Source of the DNA: Actinoplanes xinjiangensis
GTDB taxonomy: Bacteria; Actinomycetota; Actinomycetes; Mycobacteriales; Micromonosporaceae
NCBI RefSeq assembly: GCF_003148685.1
Contig: NZ_QGGR01000050.1
Span: forward strand, 1 to 34,694
Length of the DNA stretch: 34,694 bases
Reading direction: 5' to 3'
The position numbers and the translations under genes were made by a program. Shown here in pieces: positions 1 to 7,385 of the stretch (its first letter is position 1; every line of letters begins with the position of its first letter). A model generated the notes under the pieces. The model ran no database searches. It saw only the letters and a program-made list of their open reading frames with translations, and was not told the DNA's origin.

Positions 1-423
1 CAGGCCGAGGGCCAGGCCAAGGCGATCCGGACGGTCTTCGACGCCATTCACCAGGCCAACCCGTCGCAGAAGGTGCTGGCCTACCAGTACCTCCAGTCGC
101 TGCCGCAGATCGCGAACGGCACCGCCAACAAGGTGTGGATCCTGCCGACCGAGCTGACCAGGGCACTGGAGGGTCTCGGCGGTGCGCTGGGCGGTCTGGC
201 GAACACGGTCGGCGACGAGCCCCGGCACGGCGGCCTCGACCCGGTGGCCGTCGAGCGGGAGGCGACCGAGGCGGCCGAGGAGGCGGCGGCCGAGGCGCGC
301 CGGCTCGACGCCGAGGTGCGGCAGGCCGAGGCCGAGGCGCTGCCGGCGCCCGACCCGATTCCGCCGACCGCCGCGCTCGGTGGGGCCGACTACGACGGGG
401 CGGCGCATATCGAGAAGCGCTGA
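1..423 (+). CDS. SPFH/band-7 (stomatin-like) protein, C-terminal fragment
   Basis: The reading frame is open from base 1, so the start and the main SPFH domain lie outside the window; 140 codons remain before the TGA at 421-423. The visible part begins with an Ala/Gln/Glu-rich stretch (QAEGQAKAIRT) typical of the coiled-coil tail after an SPFH domain. It continues with the conserved tail FDAIHQANPSQKVLAYQYLQ and SLPQIANGTANKVWILP, as in QmcA/stomatin/prohibitin relatives. A Glu/Ala-rich acidic helix follows (about residues 80-115), then a Pro-rich end. Family members form oligomeric membrane scaffolds, often with an NfeD partner; no NfeD-like gene is visible here. The 111-bp gap to the next gene shows no clear terminator. 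The family call is firm, the specific role is not. Confidence 0.85.
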   Translation, partial: QAEGQAKAIRTVFDAIHQANPSQKVLAYQYLQSLPQIANGTANKVWILPTELTRALEGLGGALGGLANTVGDEPRHGGLDPVAVEREATEAAEEAAAEARRLDAEVRQAEAEALPAPDPIPPTAALGGADYDGAAHIEKR

Positions 424-534
424 ATATGTGAGATCAGCCGCAATTCAGGCGCGTCGTTTGGCATGCTCGCAGCAGGATTCCCGACCGGTGCCCCCGGCCG
501 CTCGGCTTGTTGCCCCTGCTACTGAGGCGGAGCC

Positions 535-1203
535 ATGAGCATCAGCCATCGTCAGACGGCGAGTGGGCGGCCCTTACGGGTCGCCCCCGCCTGGGTCGGC
601 GCAGCGTCCCCGGCCGAGTCGGACGGGCACCTCCTGCCGGTCCGGGACGCGATCTGGATCTGGTCGGTCCGGCGGTACGCGAGACTCGCCCTGTGGGCGC
701 TGCCGGCCTCCGCTGTCCTCTACGGCTGGCTGACCCTCGGCGTTCAGGGCCCGCCCGGCCCGCTCGTGGTCGGGCTGCTCGCCGGCTGGCTGGCCGTGAT
801 CGCCGTGATCGCGCTGGCCGGCCTGCTCGCCGGGTCCCGTACCCGGCGGTGCGCGCTGGCCGGTCTGCTCGTCACGCTGGCCGGCGGCACCATGCTGGTC
901 CCGCTGGCGGGTCTGCCCGAGGACGCCGTCGTGGCGAGCGCTCCGCTGGTGGCCGGGCACGTCACCGATCTGTTCGCCGCCGCCGTGGTCATCTCGGCGG
1001 CGGGGCTGCTGCTGCTCGGCTGGGCGGTCTTCCGGTCGAAGCTGGTCAACCCGGCCGACGGGGTGCTGCTGATGCTGGCCGCCCTGGCGATGGGTGCCGG
1101 CACCACGACGGCCCAGCCGGTCCCGACGGTCGGCGCGTTACTGCTCCTGGCCGCCGGCATGGGCCTGGCCTGGACCGGCGGCCGCCTGGTGCCCCGCTCC
1201 TAG
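535..1203 (+). CDS. Hypothetical multi-spanning membrane protein
   Basis: This 222-residue protein matches no family I recognise. A soluble N-terminus of about 45 residues is followed by roughly six hydrophobic helices: near residues 50-70, 75-100, 105-125, 135-165, 175-190 and 195-215. They are rich in Leu/Ala/Val/Gly, and no catalytic or binding motif is obvious. The ATG start has a purine-rich stretch (GAGGCGGAG) a few bases upstream. Its stop codon TAG lies inside the palindrome CTAG, which also holds the stop of the convergent methyltransferase gene, so the two genes overlap by 4 bp at their 3' ends. Codon use agrees with a real gene: the frame is strongly hydrophobic and open throughout. 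Confidence 0.75.
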   Translation: MSISHRQTASGRPLRVAPAWVGAASPAESDGHLLPVRDAIWIWSVRRYARLALWALPASAVLYGWLTLGVQGPPGPLVVGLLAGWLAVIAVIALAGLLAGSRTRRCALAGLLVTLAGGTMLVPLAGLPEDAVVASAPLVAGHVTDLFAAAVVISAAGLLLLGWAVFRSKLVNPADGVLLMLAALAMGAGTTTAQPVPTVGALLLLAAGMGLAWTGGRLVPRS

Positions 1204-2003
1204 CTCGGCTCCGCTCCCAGCTCGTAGAAGGCGACCGCCGCGGCGGTCGCCACGTTCAGCGAGTCGACGCCGTTGTACATCGGGATGACCACCCGTACGT
1301 CGGACGCCTCCAGCGCCGTGCGGGTCAGCCCCGGCCCTTCGGCGCCGAGCAGGAGGGCCGGCCGGGCCCGCTGCTCCGGTGTCAGGGCGCGCAGCGACAC
1401 CGCGTCCGCGGCGGGGGTCATCGCCAGCAGGGTGAACCCGGCGTCCCGGATCGCCGCCAGGGTGCCCGGCCAGTCGTCGGACTTCGCATACGGGATGGCG
1501 AACACCTCGCCCATGCTGACCCGGACGGCCCGGCGGTAGAGCGGGTCCGCACAGTTCGGCGACAGCACCACGGCGTCGATGCCGAGGGCGGCCGCGCTCC
1601 GGAACAGGGCGCCCAGGTTGGTGTGCGTGTTCAGCCCCTCCAGCACCGCGATGCGGCGGGCGCTCGACAGCAGTTCCGGCAGGTCCGGCAGCGGCCGGCG
1701 GTGGAACGACGCGAGGATGCCCCGGTGCACGTGGAACCCGGTGATTGACTCCAGGACGGCCGGGGGAGCGGTGTAGAGCGGCGCGTCGGCCGGCAGCCCG
1801 GTCAGCTGGTCCGCCCGCTTCTGGTCGACGAACGCCGACCGCAGCCGGTATCCGGCGCGCAGCGCCCGGCCGATCACCAGCTCCCCCTCGGCGATGAACA
1901 ACCCGTTCGGCGGCTCCCATCGGGTCCGCAGTTCGACGTCGGTGAGGGCGCGGTAGTCGCCGATCCGCGGATCGTCCGGGTCGGTGATGGTCAGTGCGGG
2001 CAC
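1200..2003 (-). CDS. TrmH/SpoU-family RNA 2'-O-methyltransferase
   Basis: This 267-residue protein has the SpoU/TrmH (SPOUT) layout. An N-terminal substrate-binding segment (about residues 1-105) precedes the knotted SAM-dependent domain (about 115-262). The three family motifs are visible: motif 1 NTHTNLGALFRSA (125-137, with the conserved Asn and Arg), motif 2 LLLGAEGPGL (217-226) and motif 3 IPMYNGVDSLNVATAAAV (240-257). The family methylates ribose 2'-OH in rRNA or tRNA using SAM; the target base cannot be read from sequence. The GTG start at 2003 has no Shine-Dalgarno sequence, and a TAATGC hexamer ends four bases upstream, so a leaderless mRNA or a start further in is possible. It is divergent from the flavoprotein gene (51-bp gap) and convergent with the membrane protein gene. 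Confidence 0.9.
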   Translation of the reverse strand: MPALTITDPDDPRIGDYRALTDVELRTRWEPPNGLFIAEGELVIGRALRAGYRLRSAFVDQKRADQLTGLPADAPLYTAPPAVLESITGFHVHRGILASFHRRPLPDLPELLSSARRIAVLEGLNTHTNLGALFRSAAALGIDAVVLSPNCADPLYRRAVRVSMGEVFAIPYAKSDDWPGTLAAIRDAGFTLLAMTPAADAVSLRALTPEQRARPALLLGAEGPGLTRTALEASDVRVVIPMYNGVDSLNVATAAAVAFYELGAEPS

Positions 2004-2042
2004 AACGGCATTATTCGCGGCATGCCCACCGGGGTGTGCGGG

Positions 2043-2055
2043 TAGGGTTCTTCTG
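2043..2055 (+). promoter_or_regulatory. Probable -10 box of a leaderless promoter
   Basis: TAGGGT at 2043-2048 fits the actinobacterial -10 pattern TAnnnT. The GTG start at 2055 follows after six bases, where transcription would begin, so the mRNA would have no leader. No good -35 hexamer is seen at the expected distance. The same bases (GGTAGGG) could instead act as a ribosome binding site. Confidence 0.5.
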
Positions 2056-3626
2056 TGTCGTCTGGTTCGGGTCCTGGGTCAGATCCGCATCTGCTGTCCC
2101 TGCTGCGCGCCATCCGGTTGCGCCAGAACGCCCCGGACGCCGCCGCCGCGGGCCAGGCCGACGCCGCCGCCGCGCTCTCCGAGATCGCCGCGAAGAAGAA
2201 GGAGAAACAGGACCCTGAGCCGGAGAAACCCCGTCCCGCTGACGCCGGCCTGCTGTGGCGCGGCGATCCGGGTGCCACGCTGGGCCGCGCGAGCATGAAG
2301 GCGGTGCCTCCGGTCGGCGGGGTCAACCCGTCCGGCCCGGCCACCCCGGTGCCGTACATTCCGCCGATCGCCGGTGTCCGGCCGATCGGCGCGCCCGGCA
2401 CCGAGTTCCCGACCGCCCAGGACTATCCGTCGATCCCGCGCCGTTTCCCCGGCCGGACACTGCCGGGCCCCGGCTCCGGCCCCGGCCGTGACGGCATGGA
2501 CCCGGCCGACGACGCCGCCCTGCGCGACACGCAGCGTCTGCTCAGCACCAGCCTCACCTTCGCCGGGGGCCCCGGCGAGGTCGCCGGCCGGCTCTGGGAC
2601 GCCCTGCACCAGGCTCAGCCGGGCCTGCTCGACTCGTTGCCGGGGGCACCCGGCGCCCAGCGTTCCCAGCTGGCCCGCGCCATCACCTGGCTGATCCACA
2701 CCATGGACGACCCGCCCGCCCTGGTCACCGGCTGCTCCGCGCTCGGTGCCGCGCTCGCCGAGTGCGGCATCCAGTGGAACCAGTTGCACCTGGTCGGTGC
2801 GGCCCTCGCCGAGGCGATGCGCACCGGCATGGCTCCCGGCGCCTGGCGGCAGGACTTCGACCAGGCGTGGCGCTGGACGTGGCAGCACACCTACGACTGG
2901 ATTGTGCACGGGGGGACGCTCACGGCGTACCAGCCGACCGTCTGGGACGCCGAGGTCGTCGAGCACGACCTGCGCCGCGACGACCTGGCCGTGGTGCGGC
3001 TGCGCCCGTTCCTGCCGATGCCGTACCAGCCCGGTCAGTACGCCCGCTTCGAGGTCCCGGGCGTGCCCGGTATCTGGCGGCCCTACTCGCTGGCCGGTGC
3101 CCCGCACCGCGACGACGTCATCGAGCTGCACGTCCGCGCCAAGACCGAGACCGGCGTCAGCGGCACCCTGGTCCACCACACCGGCCCCGGCGACCGCCTC
3201 CGCGTCACCCGTGCCGAGGGCGACATGGCGCTGCCCGCCGAGCCCGGCCGGGGCGTCCTGATGATCGCCGGGGACACCGGGGTGGCCCCGATGAAGGCGA
3301 TGCTCGCCGAACTCGCCGCCACCGCCGACACCCGCCAGGCGGTTCTGTTCTGGGGCGTCCGCGACCTGACCGAGCTGTACGACATCGAGGCCCTCACGGC
3401 TTTGGCCGCGGAGTGTCCCCGGGCCACGGTGGTTCCGGTCGTCGCCGAGGGGGACCCCGGACCGTACCCGTCCGGCCTGGTGACCGACGCGGTCGCCGCC
3501 TACGGCGAATGGACCCGGCACGAGGTCTACCTGGCCGGCCCGCCCCTGATGATCGCGAGTACGAGTGCCGCCCTCCAGCAGCTCGGCGTCCCGCCCGGCC
3601 GCATCCACCACGACCCGCCGGAGTGA
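2055..3626 (+). CDS. Flavohemoglobin-like oxidoreductase with degenerate globin region
   Basis: The product has 523 residues, against about 400 for a classical flavohemoglobin. Residues 1-140 are Pro/Gly/Ala-rich and probably disordered, with a charged KKKEKQ patch near 47-52. Residues 150-290 look globin-like and helical. Residues 295-395 are a ferredoxin-reductase FAD domain with WRPYS at 341-345. Residues 400-520 are the NAD(P)H domain, with GDTGVAPM at 406-413 and VYLAGPPLM near 491. The family passes electrons from NAD(P)H through FAD to heme, usually for NO dioxygenation. Aligned by hand to E. coli Hmp through the shared VG motif (247-248), the proximal heme histidine position is Leu234, so heme binding is doubtful. 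It may be a flavin reductase with a relic globin fold. The GTG start follows a TAGGGT -10 box. Confidence 0.85.
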   Translation: MSSGSGPGSDPHLLSLLRAIRLRQNAPDAAAAGQADAAAALSEIAAKKKEKQDPEPEKPRPADAGLLWRGDPGATLGRASMKAVPPVGGVNPSGPATPVPYIPPIAGVRPIGAPGTEFPTAQDYPSIPRRFPGRTLPGPGSGPGRDGMDPADDAALRDTQRLLSTSLTFAGGPGEVAGRLWDALHQAQPGLLDSLPGAPGAQRSQLARAITWLIHTMDDPPALVTGCSALGAALAECGIQWNQLHLVGAALAEAMRTGMAPGAWRQDFDQAWRWTWQHTYDWIVHGGTLTAYQPTVWDAEVVEHDLRRDDLAVVRLRPFLPMPYQPGQYARFEVPGVPGIWRPYSLAGAPHRDDVIELHVRAKTETGVSGTLVHHTGPGDRLRVTRAEGDMALPAEPGRGVLMIAGDTGVAPMKAMLAELAATADTRQAVLFWGVRDLTELYDIEALTALAAECPRATVVPVVAEGDPGPYPSGLVTDAVAAYGEWTRHEVYLAGPPLMIASTSAALQQLGVPPGRIHHDPPE

Positions 3627-3640
3627 CCGCCGCGGGTCAC
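3623..3640. terminator. Palindrome holding both convergent stop codons
   Basis: GTGACC (3623-3628) and GGTCAC (3635-3640) form a 6-bp stem with a 6-nt loop. The flavoprotein TGA is in the left arm (3624-3626) and the cupin-like gene's TGA is in the right arm (3639-3637, minus strand). The hairpin reads the same from both sides, so it may be a short bidirectional terminator. The stem is short and there is no U-tail, so terminator function is an inference. Confidence 0.45.
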
Positions 3641-4005
3641 GGCTGCCGGACGGCGTAACCGGGGACGGACGGCCAGCGCACGGTGAGGACGACGGACTCC
3701 TCGGCGGCATACCAGGAGTGGTCCACACCGCGCGGCCAGACCACGTAGTCGCCCTGCTTGTCGAGGACGACCGTGCGCCCCGGGAACTCCATGTGGAAGC
3801 AGCCGCTGATCAGCACGAGCAGGGCGGTGCGCTCCTCGCCGCGCACCCACGCCGCCCGCCGGTCGCCCCGCGGATGCCGTCCCCACTTGATCTCGACGTC
3901 GGTGCTGTGCCGCGGGTCGCCCTCCGGCTTGAAATATCCCAGCAGCCAGCCCTTGTCGGCGAGTGCGTCCGGGTCGGCGTTGCCCACATAGATCTCGTCT
4001 CCCAC
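3637..4005 (-). CDS. Small cupin-like protein
   Basis: This 122-residue protein has a beta-rich pattern in its second half resembling a single-domain cupin: a Gly/Pro turn in CFHMEFPGRTVVLDKQGDY, then VVWPRGVDHSWYAAEES, then VVLTVRWPS. Cupins of this kind bind a metal or a small ligand, often as sensors or small isomerases. The usual HxH...E...H metal set is only partly visible (His near residue 71, His near 96), so metal binding is uncertain. It is convergent with the flavoprotein gene. The gap of 55 bp from the murL stop could suggest loose co-transcription, but a TATTCT -10 box sits eight bases before its GTG start. I do not recognise a specific function. Confidence 0.65.
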   Translation of the reverse strand: MGDEIYVGNADPDALADKGWLLGYFKPEGDPRHSTDVEIKWGRHPRGDRRAAWVRGEERTALLVLISGCFHMEFPGRTVVLDKQGDYVVWPRGVDHSWYAAEESVVLTVRWPSVPGYAVRQP

Positions 4006-4019
4006 GCCGGGGAAGAATA
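4006..4019 (-). promoter_or_regulatory. Probable -10 box of a leaderless promoter
   Basis: On the minus strand TATTCT (4019-4014) fits TAnnnT and is followed after eight bases by the GTG start at 4005. There is no purine-rich ribosome binding site in between. A TTGACG lies further upstream, but with a 23-base spacer it is too far to be its -35 box. Confidence 0.4.
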
Positions 4020-4060
4020 CCGTCCACCGGCCCGGCGGCGTCCGTCAACAGCCTTGCGCC

Positions 4061-5365
4061 TCAGGTGGCCGCCTCGTCGAGGAGTTTGCGGTAGGCCGGC
4101 GGGATGTGGTGCGGCCCGCCCGGGGTGAAGACGTTCGAGTGGGAGGCGTCGGCCCACGCCGAGTCCGGGACGGCGGCGCGCAGCGCGACGAGCACCGGGG
4201 CGTCGTCGGTCAGTAGCGACAGGGCGACCAGGCACTCCTCGGCCTCGCCCACGCACTCGAACGGCTTGTGCCCGCCGACGCCGAGCAACTCCAGGAAGCC
4301 GGGTGTCTGGGCCGGGTCGGCGAACAGGTCGTGCCCGAAGATGTGCGCCAGCCGCTCCCGGGACATGTGCGGGGCCATCGCCAGGAAGACGAACCGGCAC
4401 TTCGGACAGTCACCGCACCAGCGGGCCGTCGGGTCGTGCAGCTTGAACGCCTTGTTACAGCTGGTGACGACGTCATCATACGCGGTGTGACCGGCGAACA
4501 GCTGCGCGATGTGCAGCTCGGAGAGCGGGCGGAGCAGCGAGAAGTACGGGTCGGTGAGCCCCGCGTACGCCGCCACGGCGTCGCGTAACAGGCCCTCCGC
4601 CTCGACCCCCTTCGACCACTGGTGGTTGACCTCGTGCCCGTTCCAGATCAGGTTGGGGTCGGAGGCGGACCGCTCGTTGGACATCACCACCGGCCCGAGC
4701 CCGTGCCAGACCGCGGTCGCGATCGCGATCAGCGAGTTGATCGCGGTGACCGGGATGTGCCCGTTCAGGGCGCCCGCCTTGTTCAGCTCGAAGAGCCGCG
4801 GGTCGAGCCGGCGGCGGGCGGCCAGCGCGGGCAGGCCGGAGGCGGCGTTCACGTTCTCGATCACCGGGTTCGGATTGACCGAGAACGGCACCGGGTCGAG
4901 CCCGGCGGCGCGCAGGATCTCGAGGGTGACGATGGAGTCCTTGCCGCCGCCGACGGCGGAGAGCGGCCGGCCGCCCGGCGCGTCGGACGGCGCCGCGGCG
5001 GGGATCTCGCCGGGCGTCTCGACGGTCAGCTCCAGCACGTGCGGCAGCTGATTGCGGTACGCGTACTCCGCCATGCCCTTGGTGTAGACGGCGGTGAAGA
5101 AGGCCGCCACCGCGGCCGGGACCGGCTCGGGCGCGACCACCCGGGCCGGCGCGCCGACCTTGAAGTAGCTCACCCCGGCGACCACGTGCAGCAGGCCCAG
5201 CACCCTGGTCAGCGCCTCCGGCACGGCCGGGTCGGCGGGGACCGGCAGGGTGATCGTCTCGGTGAACCGCAGCGGCGACGGCCCGTCCAGCAGGTAGTCG
5301 AACGTCGCCACCCCTGTCACCGGATCGAATGCGTACGAGGGGAAGCGCATGACGTCGAACTGCAC
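4061..5365 (-). CDS. murL: UDP-MurNAc-L-Ala-L-Glu epimerase MurL
   Basis: MurL acts with a MurD2 ligase: MurD2 adds L-Glu to UDP-MurNAc-L-Ala and MurL then inverts that glutamate to D-Glu, giving the peptidoglycan intermediate without free D-Glu (first shown in Xanthomonas oryzae). The 434-residue product shows a PP-loop-like nucleotide motif SAVGGGKDS (136-144), as expected for ATP-dependent activation of the terminal carboxylate. It also has SNERSAS (229-235) and a cysteine cluster CGDCPKC (C317, C320, C323). I chose the GTG at 5365 because AGGAG lies six bases upstream; an in-frame TTG at 5398 would add 11 residues but has no such site. It is divergent from the MurD-type ligase 74 bp away, which strongly supports the call. 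It acts in the cytoplasm. Confidence 0.88.
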   Translation of the reverse strand: MQFDVMRFPSYAFDPVTGVATFDYLLDGPSPLRFTETITLPVPADPAVPEALTRVLGLLHVVAGVSYFKVGAPARVVAPEPVPAAVAAFFTAVYTKGMAEYAYRNQLPHVLELTVETPGEIPAAAPSDAPGGRPLSAVGGGKDSIVTLEILRAAGLDPVPFSVNPNPVIENVNAASGLPALAARRRLDPRLFELNKAGALNGHIPVTAINSLIAIATAVWHGLGPVVMSNERSASDPNLIWNGHEVNHQWSKGVEAEGLLRDAVAAYAGLTDPYFSLLRPLSELHIAQLFAGHTAYDDVVTSCNKAFKLHDPTARWCGDCPKCRFVFLAMAPHMSRERLAHIFGHDLFADPAQTPGFLELLGVGGHKPFECVGEAEECLVALSLLTDDAPVLVALRAAVPDSAWADASHSNVFTPGGPHHIPPAYRKLLDEAAT

Positions 5366-5397
5366 CCGGAACTCCTGTCGTGAAGGTCGAGGGGGCA

Positions 5398-5403
5398 ATA
5401 TTA
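5398..5403 (-). promoter_or_regulatory. Possible murL -10 box (TAATAT)
   Basis: Reading leftwards, TAATAT (5403-5398) matches TAnnnT. Transcription would start near 5390, giving a leader of about 25 nt that includes the AGGAG before the GTG at 5365. No convincing -35 hexamer is visible. The divergent murD2 start is at 5440. Confidence 0.4.
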
Positions 5404-5439
5404 GTGCGTCCGAGGACGGCGCGACCCGAGGAGACAGAC

Positions 5440-6792
5440 GTGCGCCTGGCAGACCTGCGGGGCCGATCGGTGGCGGTCTGGGGGACCGGCCGTGAGGGCC
5501 GGGCCGCGGTGACCGCGATCGCCCGGCACGAGCCGTCCCGCCTCATCGCGGTCGACGACAGTGCGAACTACCTGTCCGTGGAGTGGACCGGGGAGCTGGC
5601 CGCCCTGGCCCCGCTGGCCGGCGGTGAGCACGCGTTCGCGGCCCTGGCCAGCGCGGACGTGGTGGTCCGGTCGCCCGGGGTGCCGTCCACCCATCCGTTC
5701 ATGATCAAGCTGCGCGAGCGCGGGGTCACGGTGACCGGCGGCAGTGCGCTGTGGATGGCCGAGCACGCCGCGACGACCGTCGGGGTGACCGGGAGCAAGG
5801 GCAAGAGCACCACGTCCAGCCTGATCAGCCACCTGCTGACCGCGGTGGGCCGGCCGAACGCGTACGGCGGGAACATCGGCGTGCCGCTGCTCGACATGCC
5901 CGAGGCGGAGCTGTATGTGCTGGAACTCTCCAGTTACCAGTGCGCCGACCTGACCGACTCCCCGCGGGTCGCCGTGGTGACCTCGCTGTTTCCCGAGCAC
6001 CTGGACGCGCATGGTGGCGAGCGCGAATATTACCGGGACAAACTCAACCTCCTGCGGTACGGACCCGAGCTGATCGTGGTGAATGGGACGGACCAGCGGC
6101 TGCGCGACGAGCTCCGCGGGGTGCTCGACGCGAGTCACTTCAAGCCGGTCGCGGCGGCCGCCGACGATTCCCGGTTCCGGGTCGAGGACGGCCGGGTCTG
6201 GTGCGGGGCCGAGCCGCTGTTCGACCGGGACGCGCTGCGCCTGAAGGGGCGGCACAACGCCGGCAACCTGTGTGTGGCGCTGGCCGTGCTGGACGGCATG
6301 GGTGTCGACGTGCCGGGGCAGCGGGCGGTCCTGGAGGCGGCCGTCCGGGACTTCCAGGGGCTGCCGCACCGGCTCGCCGAGATCGAGGACCCGTCCGGGC
6401 TGACCTTCGTCGACGACACGCTGTCAACCAGCCCGTACGCGGCGATGCATGCCATCGAGGCGTACGAGAACCGGCCACTCACCGTGTTGGTCGGCGGCAC
6501 CGACCGCGGGCTCGACTACACGCCGTTACGGGACTTTCTGGCCGAACGGGAACTGACAGTGATCGGCCTGCCGGACAGCGGGCCCCGGATCCTGGAGACG
6601 CTGGCCCGGCTGCCGCGGGTGCGGACCGAGCCGGCCGAGGATCTGGTCGACGCGGTCCGCCTGGCCCGTAAGGTCACGCCGGCCGGCGGGGTGGTGCTGC
6701 TGTCGCCGGCGGCACCGAGCTATGGCCGTTTCCGCAACTTCGAGCATCGCTCCGAGGCGTTCGCCCAGGCGGTCCGGGACACCGCCGAGTAG
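5440..6792 (+). CDS. murD2: UDP-MurNAc-L-Ala:L-glutamate ligase (MurD2-type)
   Basis: This is a 450-residue Mur ligase. The N-terminal Rossmann-like domain has VWGTGREG (13-20). The central ATPase domain has the P-loop GVTGSKGKSTTS (115-126) followed by YGGNIGVPLLD and ELSSYQCADL. Further on are LKGRHNAGNLCVALAV, the C-terminal domain start PHRLAEIEDPSGLTFVDDT, and VLVGGTDRGLDY. MurD enzymes add glutamate to UDP-MurNAc-L-Ala with ATP in the cytoplasm. Because murL lies divergently next door, the likely substrate is L-Glu (MurD2), not D-Glu; this is inferred from context. The frame extends upstream to 5380, but GTG 5440 has GAGGAGA (5428-5434) at good distance. The last 73 bp overlap the 3' end of the secreted-protein gene on the other strand. 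Confidence 0.9.
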   Translation: MRLADLRGRSVAVWGTGREGRAAVTAIARHEPSRLIAVDDSANYLSVEWTGELAALAPLAGGEHAFAALASADVVVRSPGVPSTHPFMIKLRERGVTVTGGSALWMAEHAATTVGVTGSKGKSTTSSLISHLLTAVGRPNAYGGNIGVPLLDMPEAELYVLELSSYQCADLTDSPRVAVVTSLFPEHLDAHGGEREYYRDKLNLLRYGPELIVVNGTDQRLRDELRGVLDASHFKPVAAAADDSRFRVEDGRVWCGAEPLFDRDALRLKGRHNAGNLCVALAVLDGMGVDVPGQRAVLEAAVRDFQGLPHRLAEIEDPSGLTFVDDTLSTSPYAAMHAIEAYENRPLTVLVGGTDRGLDYTPLRDFLAERELTVIGLPDSGPRILETLARLPRVRTEPAEDLVDAVRLARKVTPAGGVVLLSPAAPSYGRFRNFEHRSEAFAQAVRDTAE

Positions 6793-7385
6793 GCCGCGGA
6801 CGCGGCGGATGCGGGCGGCTCCCCCGAGTGGGCCGCGGGCGCCACGGACGCGGGCGGTTCCGTGCTGACCGTCCGCATCTGCGGGAAGTACACCTGCACG
6901 TCGCGGAACTCGGCGGACAGCCCGGTGGTCACGGTCGTGCTCAGGTGCCGCACCCGGCGGATCTTCCCGCCGCGCTCGTCCGGGCACGGCAGGCCGGGCT
7001 CCGGGGCGATGTCCATGCTCGACGCGCCACTGCGGGCGCCGATGAGCCGGAAGCCGGTCGGGCCGTCGCCGGTGGGGTTCCCGGCGACCACGGCCTCCAG
7101 GCCGGTGCTGGTGCTGCCCGCGTTGTGCCCGGCGGTGGCACGGACGCCCCGCTCGCAGACGACGGTGTAGGCGGCCTCCTTCCCGACGTGGTAGGTGAAC
7201 CCGATCTCCGGGGCGTTGCGGGCCAGGCGGGCCTCGTCCCAGCCGAAGGCGGCACGGACGTCCCCGCCGTCGATGAACCCGGTGTTGGTGGACGGGTCGA
7301 ACCGGATCGCCGCGTGGGCCGCGGTGGGGGCGAGGAGGAGGCTGCCGGCGGCGATCGCGCTGATCATTACGGGTAGCAGTCGCAT
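6720..7385 (-). CDS. Secreted protein of unknown function
   Basis: The 221-residue product begins with a clear Sec signal peptide: a hydrophobic core (VMISAIAAGSLLLAP) and likely cleavage after TAAHAA (about residue 26). The mature part (27-165) is a compact domain with IRFDPSTNTGFIDGGDVRAAFGWDE and two Cys (in VVCERG and LPCPDE) that could form a disulfide. I do not recognise the family. Residues from about 175 form an Ala/Pro/Ser tail with two copies of a 13-residue repeat beginning EPPAS. The final 24 codons lie antisense to the 3' end of murD2, so the true tail is an extension into a neighbour. The ATG at 7385 has AGGAGAAAAGGG just upstream, an excellent ribosome binding site. Confidence 0.75.
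   Translation of the reverse strand: MRLLPVMISAIAAGSLLLAPTAAHAAIRFDPSTNTGFIDGGDVRAAFGWDEARLARNAPEIGFTYHVGKEAAYTVVCERGVRATAGHNAGSTSTGLEAVVAGNPTGDGPTGFRLIGARSGASSMDIAPEPGLPCPDERGGKIRRVRHLSTTVTTGLSAEFRDVQVYFPQMRTVSTEPPASVAPAAHSGEPPASAASAAYSAVSRTAWANASERCSKLRKRP
6785..6862. repeat. 39-bp imperfect direct duplication across the murD2 stop
   Basis: The segment starting CCGAGTAGGCCGCGG (6785) recurs 39 bp later as CCGAGTGGGCCGCGG (6824), followed in both by GCGGGCGG and a similar end. The first copy contains the murD2 stop codon. The offset is 13 codons and encodes the two 13-residue repeats in the tail of the secreted protein on the minus strand. Confidence 0.7.

Noticed and set aside
507..1748. 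Long plus-strand ORF (413 codons)
   Set aside because: It is Arg/Gly/Pro/Ala-rich, has no motif, and is the out-of-frame shadow of the membrane protein and of the RNA methyltransferase on the other strand.
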